Shown here: in pieces, positions 46,336-55,931 of the stretch
Layout: every line of letters begins with the position of its first letter
Position numbering within the stretch: position 1 is the first letter of the stretch
From: JAEMQF01 sp963775015
GTDB taxonomy: Bacteria > Pseudomonadota > Gammaproteobacteria > Burkholderiales > Burkholderiaceae_C
Assembly: GCA_963775015.1 (NCBI GenBank)
Contig: CAVZHI010000001.1
Span: 1 to 64,000, forward strand
Reading direction: 5' to 3'
Length of the DNA stretch: 64,000 nt
Translations under genes and position numbers: made by a program
The notes under the pieces: generated by a model
The model's database searches: none
What the model was told of the DNA's origin: nothing
Seen by the model: the letters and a program-made list of their open reading frames with translations, nothing else

Positions 46336-46668
46336 GTGGTGTTTTCAGAAGAGGGTGGCGATCGATTTCGCGGGAGTGGCACACTCGCACCGCCCCGGAC
46401 TCGGCGGCGAGGAGCGCGCGGCGTGTATGTCAGATGCGCCACGTTTGATGTTGCCAGAGGTTTGCCGGCGTGCAGCATTCAGTCCGTGAAACAGGCACGG
46501 CAGCGGCGTAAATCTGCGCCGACGCGGGTCTGTCGGAATCCTCGCATGCGCGTAACGACGCGATCTGTGCCTTGCGGGGCCCAATCTTCACGTTTGTGCC
46601 GCGGTGTCGATCGGAGTTTGGCGGCTCAACTGATAGCATGATTTTCCTGCGCTGATCTGACCCTTTCA
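46336..46668. promoter_or_regulatory. Divergent intergenic region, 333 bp
   Basis: Lies between the divergent starts of a GT4 gene (46335, minus) and an acyltransferase gene (46669, plus), so both promoters should be here. No hexamer pair with correct spacing was found by eye, and no small gene with convincing codon use is present. Confidence 0.4.
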
Positions 46669-47892
46669 ATGAACACCTGCTCGGCAACTTTGGGCGACAC
46701 AACGCTGACGCTGCGCGGGCGCGAGGCCGATTCGACGTGCCAGCTCTCCCTCGTCGATTTGCCACCGATGAAGATCTTCGAGCCTATGTGGCGAGAGCTC
46801 GAAGCGCGCTCCAGTGGGTCCTTTTTTACGTCTTGGACCTGGATGGGAACCTGGCTCGCGTGTCTGGACTCGACTCACCGCATCAAGCTGCTGCAGGCCG
46901 AACACTCGGGCAGGTTGGTCGGTCTGGCCGTGATCGTGGTTCGCGACGCGCGCCGCTTCGGCGTGCTCCCGGTGCGAACCGCTCACCTGCATGAGACCGG
47001 CACCAGCGACTGCGATGCGATCACCGTCGAGCACAACGGCTTTCTCTTGGAGCGCGAGCGCGAGGCGGAAACCGGACGCGAGATGGCGGATGGCCTTCTC
47101 GGGCTCGACTCGACGCTCGACGAATTTCGAATGTCGGCGGTGGTGCGTCCGCCGGGCGATGTTCCGCAAGGAATGCAGCTGCGAGTCTCGCCGCATCCCT
47201 CGTACTTTGTCGACTTGGCACAGATCACGGCGTCAGGCAAGGATTTTCTGGCCACACTCAAGCAACGCCAGCGCTACCTGGTGCGCAAGAGCATCAAGAA
47301 GTTGACCGAGGTCGCGCCGCTTCGGATCGTCGAAGCGGGCTCCCTGGAAGAGGCGCGTACGACGTTCGCCAATCTGCAGCGGTTGCATACCGCGTACTGG
47401 CAAGCCCGGAACGACCCCGGCGCCTTCGGCACCGAGTTCCAGCGTCGTTTTCACGTGCAGCTGGTGGAGTCGGCGTGGCCGATCGGCGCGGTGAGGCTGT
47501 TGAGCGTTCTGCGCGGCGACCAAGTGCTGGGTTGCTTCTACTTCTTCTGCCACACTGGATGGGTTCACTACTACCAGTCGGGCATCGACTACACGCTGTT
47601 CGAATCGACGGATAGCCCCGGGCTCGCGGCGCATGCGTGTGCCATCGAACACTTTCGTGCGCAAGGTTTCAAGGTCTATGACTTCATGGCGGGAGATCGC
47701 CAGTACAAGCGCACGCTTGCGACCGGCGAGATAACGATGTATTGGGTGGTTCTGCAAAGACGAAGCGCCAAGATGATGCTGGAGGCGGTGACCGTACGGT
47801 CGGCCAAAGCGGCTCGCGAGCGCCTGCTTCAGGCCCGTGCCTGGTGCCGTCAGGCACTAAGGCGGCGACCTGCGGCAGTACCGGGCCAATGA
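46669..47892 (+). CDS. FemAB/CelD-like GNAT-fold acyltransferase (C)
   Basis: A 407-residue member of the CelD/BcsL group. SFFTSWTWMGTWLACL (about 44-59) is the common N-terminal signature; TLKQRQRYLVRKSIKKLTEV (about 198-217), LQRLHTAYWQARNDPGAFG (about 240-258) and YYQSGIDYTLFESTDSPGLAAHACAIEHFRAQGFKVYDFMAGDRQYK-type sequence (about 302-348) mark the acetyltransferase half. It is cotranscribed with the following deacetylase-like gene (95-bp gap). Substrate unknown; EPS modification inferred. Confidence 0.85.
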   Translation: MNTCSATLGDTTLTLRGREADSTCQLSLVDLPPMKIFEPMWRELEARSSGSFFTSWTWMGTWLACLDSTHRIKLLQAEHSGRLVGLAVIVVRDARRFGVLPVRTAHLHETGTSDCDAITVEHNGFLLEREREAETGREMADGLLGLDSTLDEFRMSAVVRPPGDVPQGMQLRVSPHPSYFVDLAQITASGKDFLATLKQRQRYLVRKSIKKLTEVAPLRIVEAGSLEEARTTFANLQRLHTAYWQARNDPGAFGTEFQRRFHVQLVESAWPIGAVRLLSVLRGDQVLGCFYFFCHTGWVHYYQSGIDYTLFESTDSPGLAAHACAIEHFRAQGFKVYDFMAGDRQYKRTLATGEITMYWVVLQRRSAKMMLEAVTVRSAKAARERLLQARAWCRQALRRRPAAVPGQ

Positions 47893-47986
47893 AGCATTGC
47901 ACGGGCCGGCGCAGGCGTCATCCGGCCGATTCTTGCGGAGCACGCCCGGACTCGTTTCCGATGCAGATTTGCGATCACCTGCTGCG

Positions 47987-48988
47987 ATGAACCGCACTGA
48001 CAAACCGGCGTTCCTGATCACAATCGATACCGAAGGCGATTCAGCCTGGGCCCGCCCACGAGTCATCGAAACACGCAACGCCGCCCATTTGGCGCGCTTT
48101 CAGGCCTTGTGCGAACGCTTCGGTTTCAAGCCGACCTACCTCACCAACTACGAGATGGCGCAATCGCCCGTGATGCTCGAGTTCGGCCTGGACGTGATTC
48201 GCCGCGGAGCGGGGGAAATTGGCATGCACCTGCACGCTTGGAATTCCCCGCCGCTGCAACCGCTAACGCCCGATGACCTTCATCACCAACCTTTCCTCAT
48301 CGAGTATCCAACGACTGTATTGCAGGAGAAGGTTCGATTCCTCACCGACCTGTTGGAACAGAGGTTTGGCACCAAGATGCTCAGCCACCGCGCCGGGCGC
48401 TGGAGCTTTGACTCTCGCTACGCTCGAGTGTTGGCCGATCAAGGCTATCTGGTCGACTGTTCGGTAACTCCTACGGTGTCATGGCGCAAGTATCTGGGCG
48501 ACCCTACGCAGCAGGGCGGCACCGACTACAGCGAGTTTCCCGGTCGCGCGTACTTCATGGATCTGGACGCCATCGATCGACCAGGAAACAGCCCGCTGCT
48601 CGAACTGCCCATGACGATTCGCCGCGGGCGCCGCCATTGGGCGCAGCATCTGCCACGGGTGTCCGAGCGCCTGCCAATCCTGGGCCCCAGACTGTCGAAG
48701 TCGCACTGGCTGCGGCCGCACCGCGGCGGGCTCGCGCCCATGCTGAAGGTGGTTGCCGACGAGATCAGAGACCATGCGCCGTACCTGGAATTCATGTTGC
48801 ATTCGTCCGAGTTCATGCCCGGAGCGAACCCGAATTTTGTCAGCGGCGCCGATATCGAAGCGCTGTATGGCGACCTGGAACAACTCTTCGAGAGCGTTTC
48901 TCGCCACTGCATCGGGGCGACTCTCGCGGAGTACGCGCACCAGGCTCGCGCCGGGCTCGCGCCGGCGCTCGGACATTGTTCGGCCTGA
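47987..48988 (+). CDS. Polysaccharide deacetylase-like protein (WalW type)
   Basis: A 333-residue protein with the barrel of family-4 carbohydrate esterases. FLITIDTEGDSAWARP carries the Asp/Glu pair in place of the NodB TFDDG form, EIGMHLHAWNSPP (about 76-88) supplies metal-binding His residues, and MLSHRAGRWSFDSRYA and FMLHSSEFMPGAN (about 264-276) complete the set. This variant is typical of WalW/DUF2334-like proteins in polysaccharide loci. ATG 47987 (MNRTDKPAF) is used, although the frame is open upstream. Likely acts on EPS. Confidence 0.8.
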   Translation: MNRTDKPAFLITIDTEGDSAWARPRVIETRNAAHLARFQALCERFGFKPTYLTNYEMAQSPVMLEFGLDVIRRGAGEIGMHLHAWNSPPLQPLTPDDLHHQPFLIEYPTTVLQEKVRFLTDLLEQRFGTKMLSHRAGRWSFDSRYARVLADQGYLVDCSVTPTVSWRKYLGDPTQQGGTDYSEFPGRAYFMDLDAIDRPGNSPLLELPMTIRRGRRHWAQHLPRVSERLPILGPRLSKSHWLRPHRGGLAPMLKVVADEIRDHAPYLEFMLHSSEFMPGANPNFVSGADIEALYGDLEQLFESVSRHCIGATLAEYAHQARAGLAPALGHCSA

Positions 48989-49036
48989 GGCCTTGGCGCG
49001 GGTCACGCGCATCGATCGAACCACTCGCCGCCAGGA

Positions 49037-50521
49037 CTATTGAGGCTTGGATTCCCCAAAGGCTGATTCGCCTGCGCGCGCAGCGGCTCTTGTCGGATGC
49101 CTTAGATGCTCCGCCCACAGATGGGATATCACGGCGATGGTGACCCACACGTAGACCATGACTTCGATGTCCGTCATGCGCGAGCCGAACATGTTGACCC
49201 CGATGACGCCCGCCGCCGTTCCGGCGGCGCCCAGACCGATGACCTTGCCGTAAGCATCCGACGCATGTCGGTGCAGATAGGCCCCGACGTAGCCCATACG
49301 CGCAAAGATGAGCAGGAAGACGATCAGCGCCGGAATCCCCATCTGCGACGAGATGAACAGGAACATGTTGTGATTGTCCGACTCGACCGTGGGTTCGGAC
49401 GTGTATTGCCCCTTGATGGTCGGAAAGGTGCGAAAGCCCGTGCCGAAGATCGGGTTCTCCAGGGTAATCCTGATCGCGGCGTCCCACAGGATGAGCCTCG
49501 TTTGCGAGCTCTTGTCAAGTTCACCGTCGGAGGATGCGGTCGTCTGGCCCATGCGAACGCTCAGCGATTCCGGGAGCAACTCGGGAGCGAGTTCGATGAC
49601 CAACGCCGCGCTCGCCGCGAGTGCGGCCGTGAAGACACGGCCGCGAACCAGGAACAGGCCGGCGGCAAGGCCCCCCATTCCCACCACCGCTCCACGCGAA
49701 AACGTTGCCAGCAGCACCCGCGCGCTGACGTAGAGCACCGGAACGGCCAACAGCCAGGTGCGCAAGCGCCAGATGTAGCACAGCATCAGCGCGCCCGGAA
49801 TGCCGAAGGCATAAACGATGAACGCTCCAAAGTCGTTCGGCTGTTGCTGCGGGCCCAACAGGCGGGCCTTTTCGATCCGGTCGTACCCCCGCTTGTCTTC
49901 CCATTCCAGGTAGCCGGTAACGAGAACAAGGAGCAGGCCCAGCATCATGTAGATTGTCATGCGGCGCGCCGCCGCGCCGTTGCGTATCAAGTTGAGCACG
50001 GCGAAAAACACGAAGAACTGGTCGCACCACGCCTTCACCGAAGGCACGCGCGTGGCGGTGATAAACCCTGGGCCGTTGGTGATCATCGCCGTCACAACGG
50101 AAGTCAGGCTGAGCACGGCCCAAAACAGGACCAAGCGCGTGAATGGCATCGGCGCAAAAAAGGGCCGCTCGTTGCGCACGACGTTGGCGATCCACGCCAA
50201 GGCGACCAAGGCGTAGATCACATTCGTACCGTTGACGCCCGGGGCGATCGCGGCAGCGTAGGCGCGGCTGAACGGCAGGTACAGAATGAATGCGGCGAGC
50301 ACCCACTCCGGATCCGACAGCGCGCGCCACGCCATGGCAACGCCACATCCGGCCGCGATCACATAGAGCGCTTCGGTGGGAAGGGGCGAGTCGAACAATG
50401 CCGGTACCAAGACGAGCAGTGCCGGGATCGCGAAGAAGATGAACGTGGACCGGAGCGGACGCCACCAAGGCCCGGCCGGCGCGCCGGTGGTCAGGGTTGT
50501 GCTCGGCGCAGCTAGTGCCAT
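49037..50521 (-). CDS. O-antigen ligase/polymerase-like membrane protein (Wzy/WaaL type)
   Basis: A 494-residue protein with about twelve membrane segments and the Wzy_C domain. The large periplasmic loop with TRLILWDAAIRITLENPIFGTGFRTFP and SDNHNMFLFISSQMGIPALIVF (about 345-410) carries the conserved GTG and His-Asn features of this family. In a cluster with Wzx and co-polymerase genes, it is the best candidate for the EPS polymerase; a ligase role cannot be excluded. ATG 50521 is 4 bp from the neighbouring deacetylase stop. Confidence 0.88.
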   Translation of the reverse strand: MALAAPSTTLTTGAPAGPWWRPLRSTFIFFAIPALLVLVPALFDSPLPTEALYVIAAGCGVAMAWRALSDPEWVLAAFILYLPFSRAYAAAIAPGVNGTNVIYALVALAWIANVVRNERPFFAPMPFTRLVLFWAVLSLTSVVTAMITNGPGFITATRVPSVKAWCDQFFVFFAVLNLIRNGAAARRMTIYMMLGLLLVLVTGYLEWEDKRGYDRIEKARLLGPQQQPNDFGAFIVYAFGIPGALMLCYIWRLRTWLLAVPVLYVSARVLLATFSRGAVVGMGGLAAGLFLVRGRVFTAALAASAALVIELAPELLPESLSVRMGQTTASSDGELDKSSQTRLILWDAAIRITLENPIFGTGFRTFPTIKGQYTSEPTVESDNHNMFLFISSQMGIPALIVFLLIFARMGYVGAYLHRHASDAYGKVIGLGAAGTAAGVIGVNMFGSRMTDIEVMVYVWVTIAVISHLWAEHLRHPTRAAARAGESAFGESKPQ

Positions 50522-50524
50522 TTT

Positions 50525-51325
50525 TCAGTCGCGCGCCCGTGGGTGCAGACGCTCATACATGTGGTGATAGAGGCGATTGCCGGCGATCCGGCGCACCCAT
50601 TCTTTGGCTGAGGCCACGCTCACTGCGCGGATCAGCCAGCGCCGATCGGCCCGAGCCATCGCGAGCAATTCGGCAACCGTGTGGTCCCGACGGATCGCGA
50701 GCCGCGGGAGGATGTCGCCCTCCCTGATCGGCCTCGCCCTGGCAACCCCGACGCGCGACGAATGGAAAACTCGGTATCCTAGCGGGCGCCACAGGTCGAG
50801 CTGGCGCCCTCTAAATCTTCCGCCCGGGAACGACACCTGATCGACGCGCCGCGCAATTCCGTCCTCGATGGCGTCCTTCGAATCGGCGAGTTCGGCAGTC
50901 GCCTCGGCGTCCGGCAAGTCGTCGAGAAAGCGGTGCGTGCGGCCGTGCGAACCGATGGTCATGCCCTGATCGGCCATTTCACGCAATTGTGCCCAGCTGC
51001 AAAAGCCTCGGCGCTGCTCGATGAATCCGGACGTCACGAAGAACACCGCTTTCAGGCCCAGGCGCTGCAGTATCGGCAGCGCATACCGATGCGCGCTGGC
51101 ATGGCCATCATCGAAGGTCAGGACGACGCCGCCACGGGACATCGCTGAAGTCATGTCGAGCTGATTCGGATCGATGACGCGAATTTCTTGCGCCCGAAGG
51201 GCCTCCAGCTGCGCCGCGAAACGCTCCGTCGACACGGCATACGGTCGGTCCGCAGCATCGATCGCCTGATACTCCTGCTCGTTGGCGTATAGGCTGTGGT
51301 ACATCAACAGCGCACAATGACTCAC
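50525..51325 (-). CDS. Polysaccharide deacetylase (NodB/CE4 type, B)
   Basis: A 266-residue deacetylase. CALLMYHSL opens the protein, VVLTFDDGHASAHRYALPIL (about 67-86) holds the catalytic Asp pair, TIGSHGRTHRFLDDLP (about 122-137) the metal-binding His residues, and VSFPGGRFRGRQ the RxxP-like motif. GTG 51325 was chosen because it overlaps the glycosyltransferase stop in a GTGA (51322-51325) and has GGAGA 6 nt upstream. Probably modifies the EPS made by this locus. Confidence 0.88.
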   Translation of the reverse strand: MSHCALLMYHSLYANEQEYQAIDAADRPYAVSTERFAAQLEALRAQEIRVIDPNQLDMTSAMSRGGVVLTFDDGHASAHRYALPILQRLGLKAVFFVTSGFIEQRRGFCSWAQLREMADQGMTIGSHGRTHRFLDDLPDAEATAELADSKDAIEDGIARRVDQVSFPGGRFRGRQLDLWRPLGYRVFHSSRVGVARARPIREGDILPRLAIRRDHTVAELLAMARADRRWLIRAVSVASAKEWVRRIAGNRLYHHMYERLHPRARD

Positions 51326-52446
51326 GTCTTCTCCCAGCGCGCGTGCACGCCACCGGCCAGCCAGTTGAACAGTGCCACGACGGCGGCCCAGTTCATTTCG
51401 ACGAAGACCCCGGCAAAGCTGACCAGGCGCAGGCGTTTCAGCGCCGCCATGCGATACCCGAGCACGGCCAGGGCGTAAAACAGCAACTGTGCCGTGAGGA
51501 GCGAGGCCGCCCAGGGCGCGGGCAAGAACGCTGAACTGAGCAACGTCAGCACCAGCGCATAGGGCACCAGGAGACGAAACACCTTGTGGGAGAGAAATTG
51601 CAGCCACAACGGATTGCGCCAAGGCAAGAACATCCAGGGGTGGTGCGCGAATGACTGGAAGTTTCCGGTCAAGGTGCGAACCTTGCGTTTGCGCTCGCCC
51701 GACATGTTCGCTTGCAGCTCGTCCAGGATCACCGCACCGGGCTCAAAAACGACGCGTTGGCCGCTGCGCGCGACCAACATCGGCTGCTCAAAATCGTCGA
51801 GAATTGTGTCGGGAGCAAGCGGGGTGTAGTCGAAGCTGCGCATGGCGTACAGTGCACCGGTTGCGCCCACCGTCGACGCGACGCGCGACTCGGACTTGCG
51901 GATCCACTTTTCGTATGTCCAGTACAGGCCGATGCTCGCAGCGCTCTGGGTTCCAGGCTGCACATGCACGAGTTCGCCGCTGACTGCGCCTACCCCGGGT
52001 TGCATCAGCCGCGCAACCAGCCTGCGCAGCGCCTGACGATCGATGTGCTGGCGCACGTCGGCAAAAACGACGACCGGCGTGGTAACTTCCCTCAGGGCGA
52101 CATTCAGTGCGTGCGGCTTGCCTTGGCGCTGGGCGTAGCTGATCACGCGCACGTCGGGCTGGGCGCGTAGCAAATCGGCGGTGGAATCGGTGGAACCGTC
52201 TGAAACAAAGATGTACCGCAGAAGGTCACTCGGGTAGTCGATGTTTCGCAAGTTCTCGATCTTCTTCAACACCCTGGCCTGCTCGTTGTGAACCGCAATC
52301 ACGACTGTCACGGCAGGCCAATCGGCGAACCCTTCCGGAACCATCGGCTCGGGGCCACGAGCGCGCGCGAGCAACCACACCGCAACGGGGTAGCCTACGT
52401 AGGTGTACGCAACAAACAGCAATCCGATCCAGAAGGCCGTCTGCAC
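51322..52446 (-). CDS. Membrane glycosyltransferase family 2
   Basis: A 374-residue processive-type GT2 enzyme. One N-terminal membrane segment (FWIGLLFVAYTYVGYPVAVWLL) precedes the GT-A domain: VTVVIAVHNEQARVLKKIENL, FVSDGSTDSTADLL, VVFADVRQHIDRQALRRLV (DXD-like about 128), LDDFEQPMLV; the QXXRW-like position reads KRKVRTLTGNF. Three C-terminal membrane segments follow (about 280-360). GTG 52446 is the start, with AGGGA 7 nt upstream. Similar enzymes occur in EPS clusters of the exosortase-A type. Confidence 0.9.
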   Translation of the reverse strand: MQTAFWIGLLFVAYTYVGYPVAVWLLARARGPEPMVPEGFADWPAVTVVIAVHNEQARVLKKIENLRNIDYPSDLLRYIFVSDGSTDSTADLLRAQPDVRVISYAQRQGKPHALNVALREVTTPVVVFADVRQHIDRQALRRLVARLMQPGVGAVSGELVHVQPGTQSAASIGLYWTYEKWIRKSESRVASTVGATGALYAMRSFDYTPLAPDTILDDFEQPMLVARSGQRVVFEPGAVILDELQANMSGERKRKVRTLTGNFQSFAHHPWMFLPWRNPLWLQFLSHKVFRLLVPYALVLTLLSSAFLPAPWAASLLTAQLLFYALAVLGYRMAALKRLRLVSFAGVFVEMNWAAVVALFNWLAGGVHARWEKT

Positions 52447-52469
52447 TGTCGTGTCCCTGGACGCGCGCG

Positions 52470-53465
52470 TTAACGCCCGATGACGCGCAGGGCGAAGTCG
52501 CCGAGCGTGTCACCGGCCGTGTTCTGGCGCCGAATCGCAAACATGTCGTCGCCGTCGCGGTGAATGCCTTCGATGGTGGAGAAGCTGGCTTCAAAACCGT
52601 GTTTGCGCAACAACTGCTGCGTCACCGCGGTGAAATCTTGCGCCCGGCCGTTCGGATAGGCAAAGAAGCGGGGTTCGAGCCGCGTCTCGTCGACAATTCG
52701 CTGACGACAGGTCACGATCTCAGCCTCCATCGCCGCTGCATCAAGTTGCGACATGATCGGGTGGTTGTGCGTATGGCCTCCGTACCTGGTGCAGTCCAAT
52801 GTGGCTCGAACTTCGTTCCAGTCGAGCATCTGACGCTCCAACGCGCTGCCTTCGGGGTCAACGCGCAGCGCCTGGGCGAACCGCGCCAACCACTCCTGGC
52901 GCTGCAGGTCGGGAATGTCCTTTAGAAAACTTTTCGCCGTCTCGGCCAGCCCGGCACGACCGGATTGGCCGTCAATCAGCACACGCTGCTGCGGGCACCA
53001 CGGCATATCGACGAACACGTTTTCAGTCGCTTGGGTGATCCACGTAACCATGTCGGTCCAGATCATGCTCCGGTCATCCAACGCCGCTGTGGCTAAGAAG
53101 ACCAATCCGGTAAATCCCATTTCGCGCAGCACCGGACACGCGTTGTCGTGATAGTCGCGAAAGCCATCGTCAAACGTGAGCAGCACCGCTGGCCGACCGC
53201 GCGACGCCCGGTTCGCGCTTTCGGTGAGTTGCTCCGGCTCGATTACGGTGCAGTTTTCCTTGAGCCAATGCATTTGCACCTTGAACTGGCGTGCGTCGGT
53301 TCCCGGGAAGGGGTCGGCCTCGTTCTTGATGCGGTGATACATGAGCACTGTCACGCCTCGGGGACGCAGCACTGCGCAAGCCGCCGGCCACACCTCAGGT
53401 CTGGCAAGGGCATTCTTGAAGAGGGACTTCATCAAGGGCGTCTTCAAGGACTCGTGGCAGCTCAC
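52470..53465 (-). CDS. Polysaccharide deacetylase (NodB/CE4 type, C)
   Basis: A deacetylase of about 331 residues. VTVLMYHRIKNEADPFPG, LLTFDDGFRDYHDNACPVL (catalytic Asp pair), YGGHTHNHPIMSQLD (metal-binding His residues) and RFFAYPNGRAQDF are all present. An insert between the first two motifs and the His motif (WTDMVTWITQATENVF) makes it longer than its paralogues. The start is uncertain: GTG 53465 or ATG 53432 (MKSLFKNAL). It follows the flippase gene by 14 bp and is 23 bp from the glycosyltransferase. Confidence 0.88.
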   Translation of the reverse strand: MSCHESLKTPLMKSLFKNALARPEVWPAACAVLRPRGVTVLMYHRIKNEADPFPGTDARQFKVQMHWLKENCTVIEPEQLTESANRASRGRPAVLLTFDDGFRDYHDNACPVLREMGFTGLVFLATAALDDRSMIWTDMVTWITQATENVFVDMPWCPQQRVLIDGQSGRAGLAETAKSFLKDIPDLQRQEWLARFAQALRVDPEGSALERQMLDWNEVRATLDCTRYGGHTHNHPIMSQLDAAAMEAEIVTCRQRIVDETRLEPRFFAYPNGRAQDFTAVTQQLLRKHGFEASFSTIEGIHRDGDDMFAIRRQNTAGDTLGDFALRVIGR

Positions 53466-53479
53466 CCGACGTCAATCGA

Positions 53480-54955
53480 TCAGCTCGCCGCGGGGCGAAG
53501 GCGTCCCAGCGCACTGCGAACCAGGGTTCGGCACTGGCGGTCCATCCCCAGGACCGTCGCCGCGTAGACGCCGGCACCGATGGCAACCTTTTCCACGATT
53601 CCAACCAGTCCAGTCGACGAAACCCCCCAGTGAGCGGCCGCGTACGCTGCCAACGCGCAGCAGCCGAACTTGCAAATACTCGGCAGCGGGAGGCGGATGG
53701 GCAGCGTCCGAGACCCGAGCCAGGCCGCGCCGGAGACCATCACCAGAAAACCGACCAGGGTGGCAAGCGCGGCGCCAAGCAGGCCGAACGGCGGAATCAA
53801 GACGAAGTTGAGGCCCAGATTGAGGATCGCGGCGACGATCACGAGCAGCATCATTCGCTTCGTCTGCTTTGCGAGGTACAAGCCGGCCGCGAGCGTGGAC
53901 ATGGCGCCGCTGATGACCATCGCACCGATGACGGTGGGAATGATGACGCCGCCAGCGGCGTACTTCTCGGACGCCAGCAGGATCAGTAAGTCGGAGCCGA
54001 CCAAGCACATGCACGTCACGACGGCCAATCCAACCAGGACGTAGAAGTGCAGGACTCGTTCGATGAAGGCGCTCGTCGCCTCTTTGCCTTGTTCTTCCCA
54101 GATGCGGGTGTACATCGGGGTCACGGCTTGTCCGAACGCGGCTCCAAGGATCGCCTGAACGTATTCGCACATGTTGTAAGCCGCGGAGTAAGCGCCCAGT
54201 GGCCCCGCACCCATCATCGACTGGATGATGTAGCGATCACCCAAATTCAGGACGACGCGCGAAAACTCGTAAAGGATCATCGGCGCGCCGAACACCGCCA
54301 TGGCCTTGAGGAGTCGCACGGAAATGTTGCTCGGTGCGAGCCGGTGTTGCCGCAGAAGTAAATAGCCGAGCACGGAGGTGGCGACTATCTCGGCCACCAC
54401 GGCGCCGCCAAAGAAACCCTGCAATCCCGGGGCGATCCAGAACACGGCCACGAGCGTGCAGGACAGGCCGCCATACCGGCTTGCTACGCTGTAGACGCTG
54501 TACCAGCCACTCAATTGTTTGGCTCGCATCAGGTTCACCAGGGCGCTCTCGATCACGCGCACGGCGATCAACACGGCGGTCAGCGCAAACAGCCCTCGAA
54601 CCCCTTCGTGACTCCACCACTCGGTGGGAATCAGCTGACTCGCGATGAGCCAACTGATCGCGATGGCCGTGCCGACCGCAGCCATGCCCAGCACCACCGT
54701 GGCGAAGAACTGCGACTCCGTTTCCGGATACTTGCCGGCGCGGATTTCGGCATAAAAACGCACGATCGAGTGCTGCATCCCGAACTTGCCGACCACGGTA
54801 GCGAGCAACAGCGTCGTCGTGACGATGCTCATCACGCCGTACTGCTCCATCGTGAAAATTCGGGTGAAGATCGGGAACGAAATCAACCCGGCAACGATCA
54901 CGAGCGCGGAGCCCAACGAGTAGTTGGTGACGTGAACGGCAAGGCGCTTAAGCAT
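53480..54955 (-). CDS. Polysaccharide flippase (Wzx-like, MATE/MVF group)
   Basis: A 491-residue membrane protein with 12-14 predicted segments. It opens AVHVTNYSLGSALVIVAGLISFPIFTRIFTMEQYGVMS, the classical Wzx start, and carries YIIQSMMGAGPLGAYSAAYNMCEYVQ (about 238-263) and GLYLAKQTKRMMLLVIVAAILNLGLNFVLIPPFGLLGAALATLV-type C-terminal repeat. It moves undecaprenyl-linked repeat units across the inner membrane. ATG 54955 has AGGAG 6 nt upstream. It heads a minus-strand unit flippase, deacetylase, GT2, deacetylase, polymerase. Confidence 0.9.
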   Translation of the reverse strand: MLKRLAVHVTNYSLGSALVIVAGLISFPIFTRIFTMEQYGVMSIVTTTLLLATVVGKFGMQHSIVRFYAEIRAGKYPETESQFFATVVLGMAAVGTAIAISWLIASQLIPTEWWSHEGVRGLFALTAVLIAVRVIESALVNLMRAKQLSGWYSVYSVASRYGGLSCTLVAVFWIAPGLQGFFGGAVVAEIVATSVLGYLLLRQHRLAPSNISVRLLKAMAVFGAPMILYEFSRVVLNLGDRYIIQSMMGAGPLGAYSAAYNMCEYVQAILGAAFGQAVTPMYTRIWEEQGKEATSAFIERVLHFYVLVGLAVVTCMCLVGSDLLILLASEKYAAGGVIIPTVIGAMVISGAMSTLAAGLYLAKQTKRMMLLVIVAAILNLGLNFVLIPPFGLLGAALATLVGFLVMVSGAAWLGSRTLPIRLPLPSICKFGCCALAAYAAAHWGVSSTGLVGIVEKVAIGAGVYAATVLGMDRQCRTLVRSALGRLRPAAS

Positions 54956-55207
54956 TGGCTCCTGGTGGCGGTTTGGGGGTCATTAACAATCCTAGCGGGT
55001 GCACACGACCGGGTCCGTACCCGCGACCGTCATGGGGACCGTGCGCTCGGGGCCGCGGGGGCAATTGTCGGACGCCTGAATCGACGGGCAGCGACGGCGA
55101 GCGCGAACAGATTCACGCAAGATGACAGCGCGAGCGATGCCGCGCGCAATCAGGTGCGTCTGGCCATTGCACGCGCCGCCCAGCGGCGCCGCGCGAGAGC
55201 AGCCGTG

Positions 55208-55886
55208 CTAGCGACTGCCGGCCGGGTCGCGGCGCGAAGGGCCCGGCGCCTCGGGCCGACCCGTCGGCCCGGCTGCGGGTGACATTGTGGGTCCGGGTAG
55301 CGGCAGCGCTGTAGTCGATCCCGGCGCAGTCAGGCCCACGCCATGTGGCGCCACCTCCTGCGCTGGCGCGGCGCCCGGCGGCACAGGAGCGCCAAGAACG
55401 GGCAACTTGCCGGCCACCGGCAGGGGCGGCAGCGCAGGCACCTCGATCTTCACCAGCGCCGTGCCATCGGCCGGCCCGATCGCCGCGCTGCGCAGGCTCA
55501 CCGACTGAAGCACCAGGTTGCTGTCGACGCGCGCGCCGACGGCGTACGCACGCGGCGCCTTTCCGTCGACGGAAATGAGCGCCACGCCCTGCAACGACGG
55601 CGTCGTCGCGGCGGGCGCGTTCTTGGGCGCCATCACGCCGTGCAGCCGAAAGCGCGACGCCACCGCAGGTGCGGCGGCCAGACGTGCTCGGCGCAACCGG
55701 CGCGGCGCCGAGCAGGCGCGTCAAGTCGCCGCGCGCCGTTGCGGTGCCGGCGACCGCCGTCGAATACGACGGCGCTGCGGGTGCACGCACCAGCAGTTTC
55801 AGCGACCAATACACGCCGCAACCTGCAACGAGGGCCCAGACGATGAATGCCGCGAGTCGTGCCAACATCGTTTGATTATGATTCAT
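55208..55886 (-). CDS. gspC: Type II secretion protein GspC, one apparent frameshift
   Basis: GspC links the inner-membrane platform to the secretin. The N-terminal frame (MNHNQTMLARLAAFIVWALVAGCGVYWSLKLL) has the single membrane segment and runs to LTRLLGAAPVAPS; the HR domain continues in another frame from about 55690: RFRLHGVMAPKNAP, LQGVALISVDGKAPRAYAVGARV and LVLQSVSLRSAAI. A Pro/Gly-rich C-terminus follows with no PDZ domain. One base lost or gained near 55690 breaks the gene as written. It is divergent from gspG by 45 bp, apart from the main operon. Confidence 0.8.
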
Positions 55887-55931
55887 GAGCCTTACAACTT
55901 GCGCACACGCGCCGCACCAGAAAGCGTCAAC

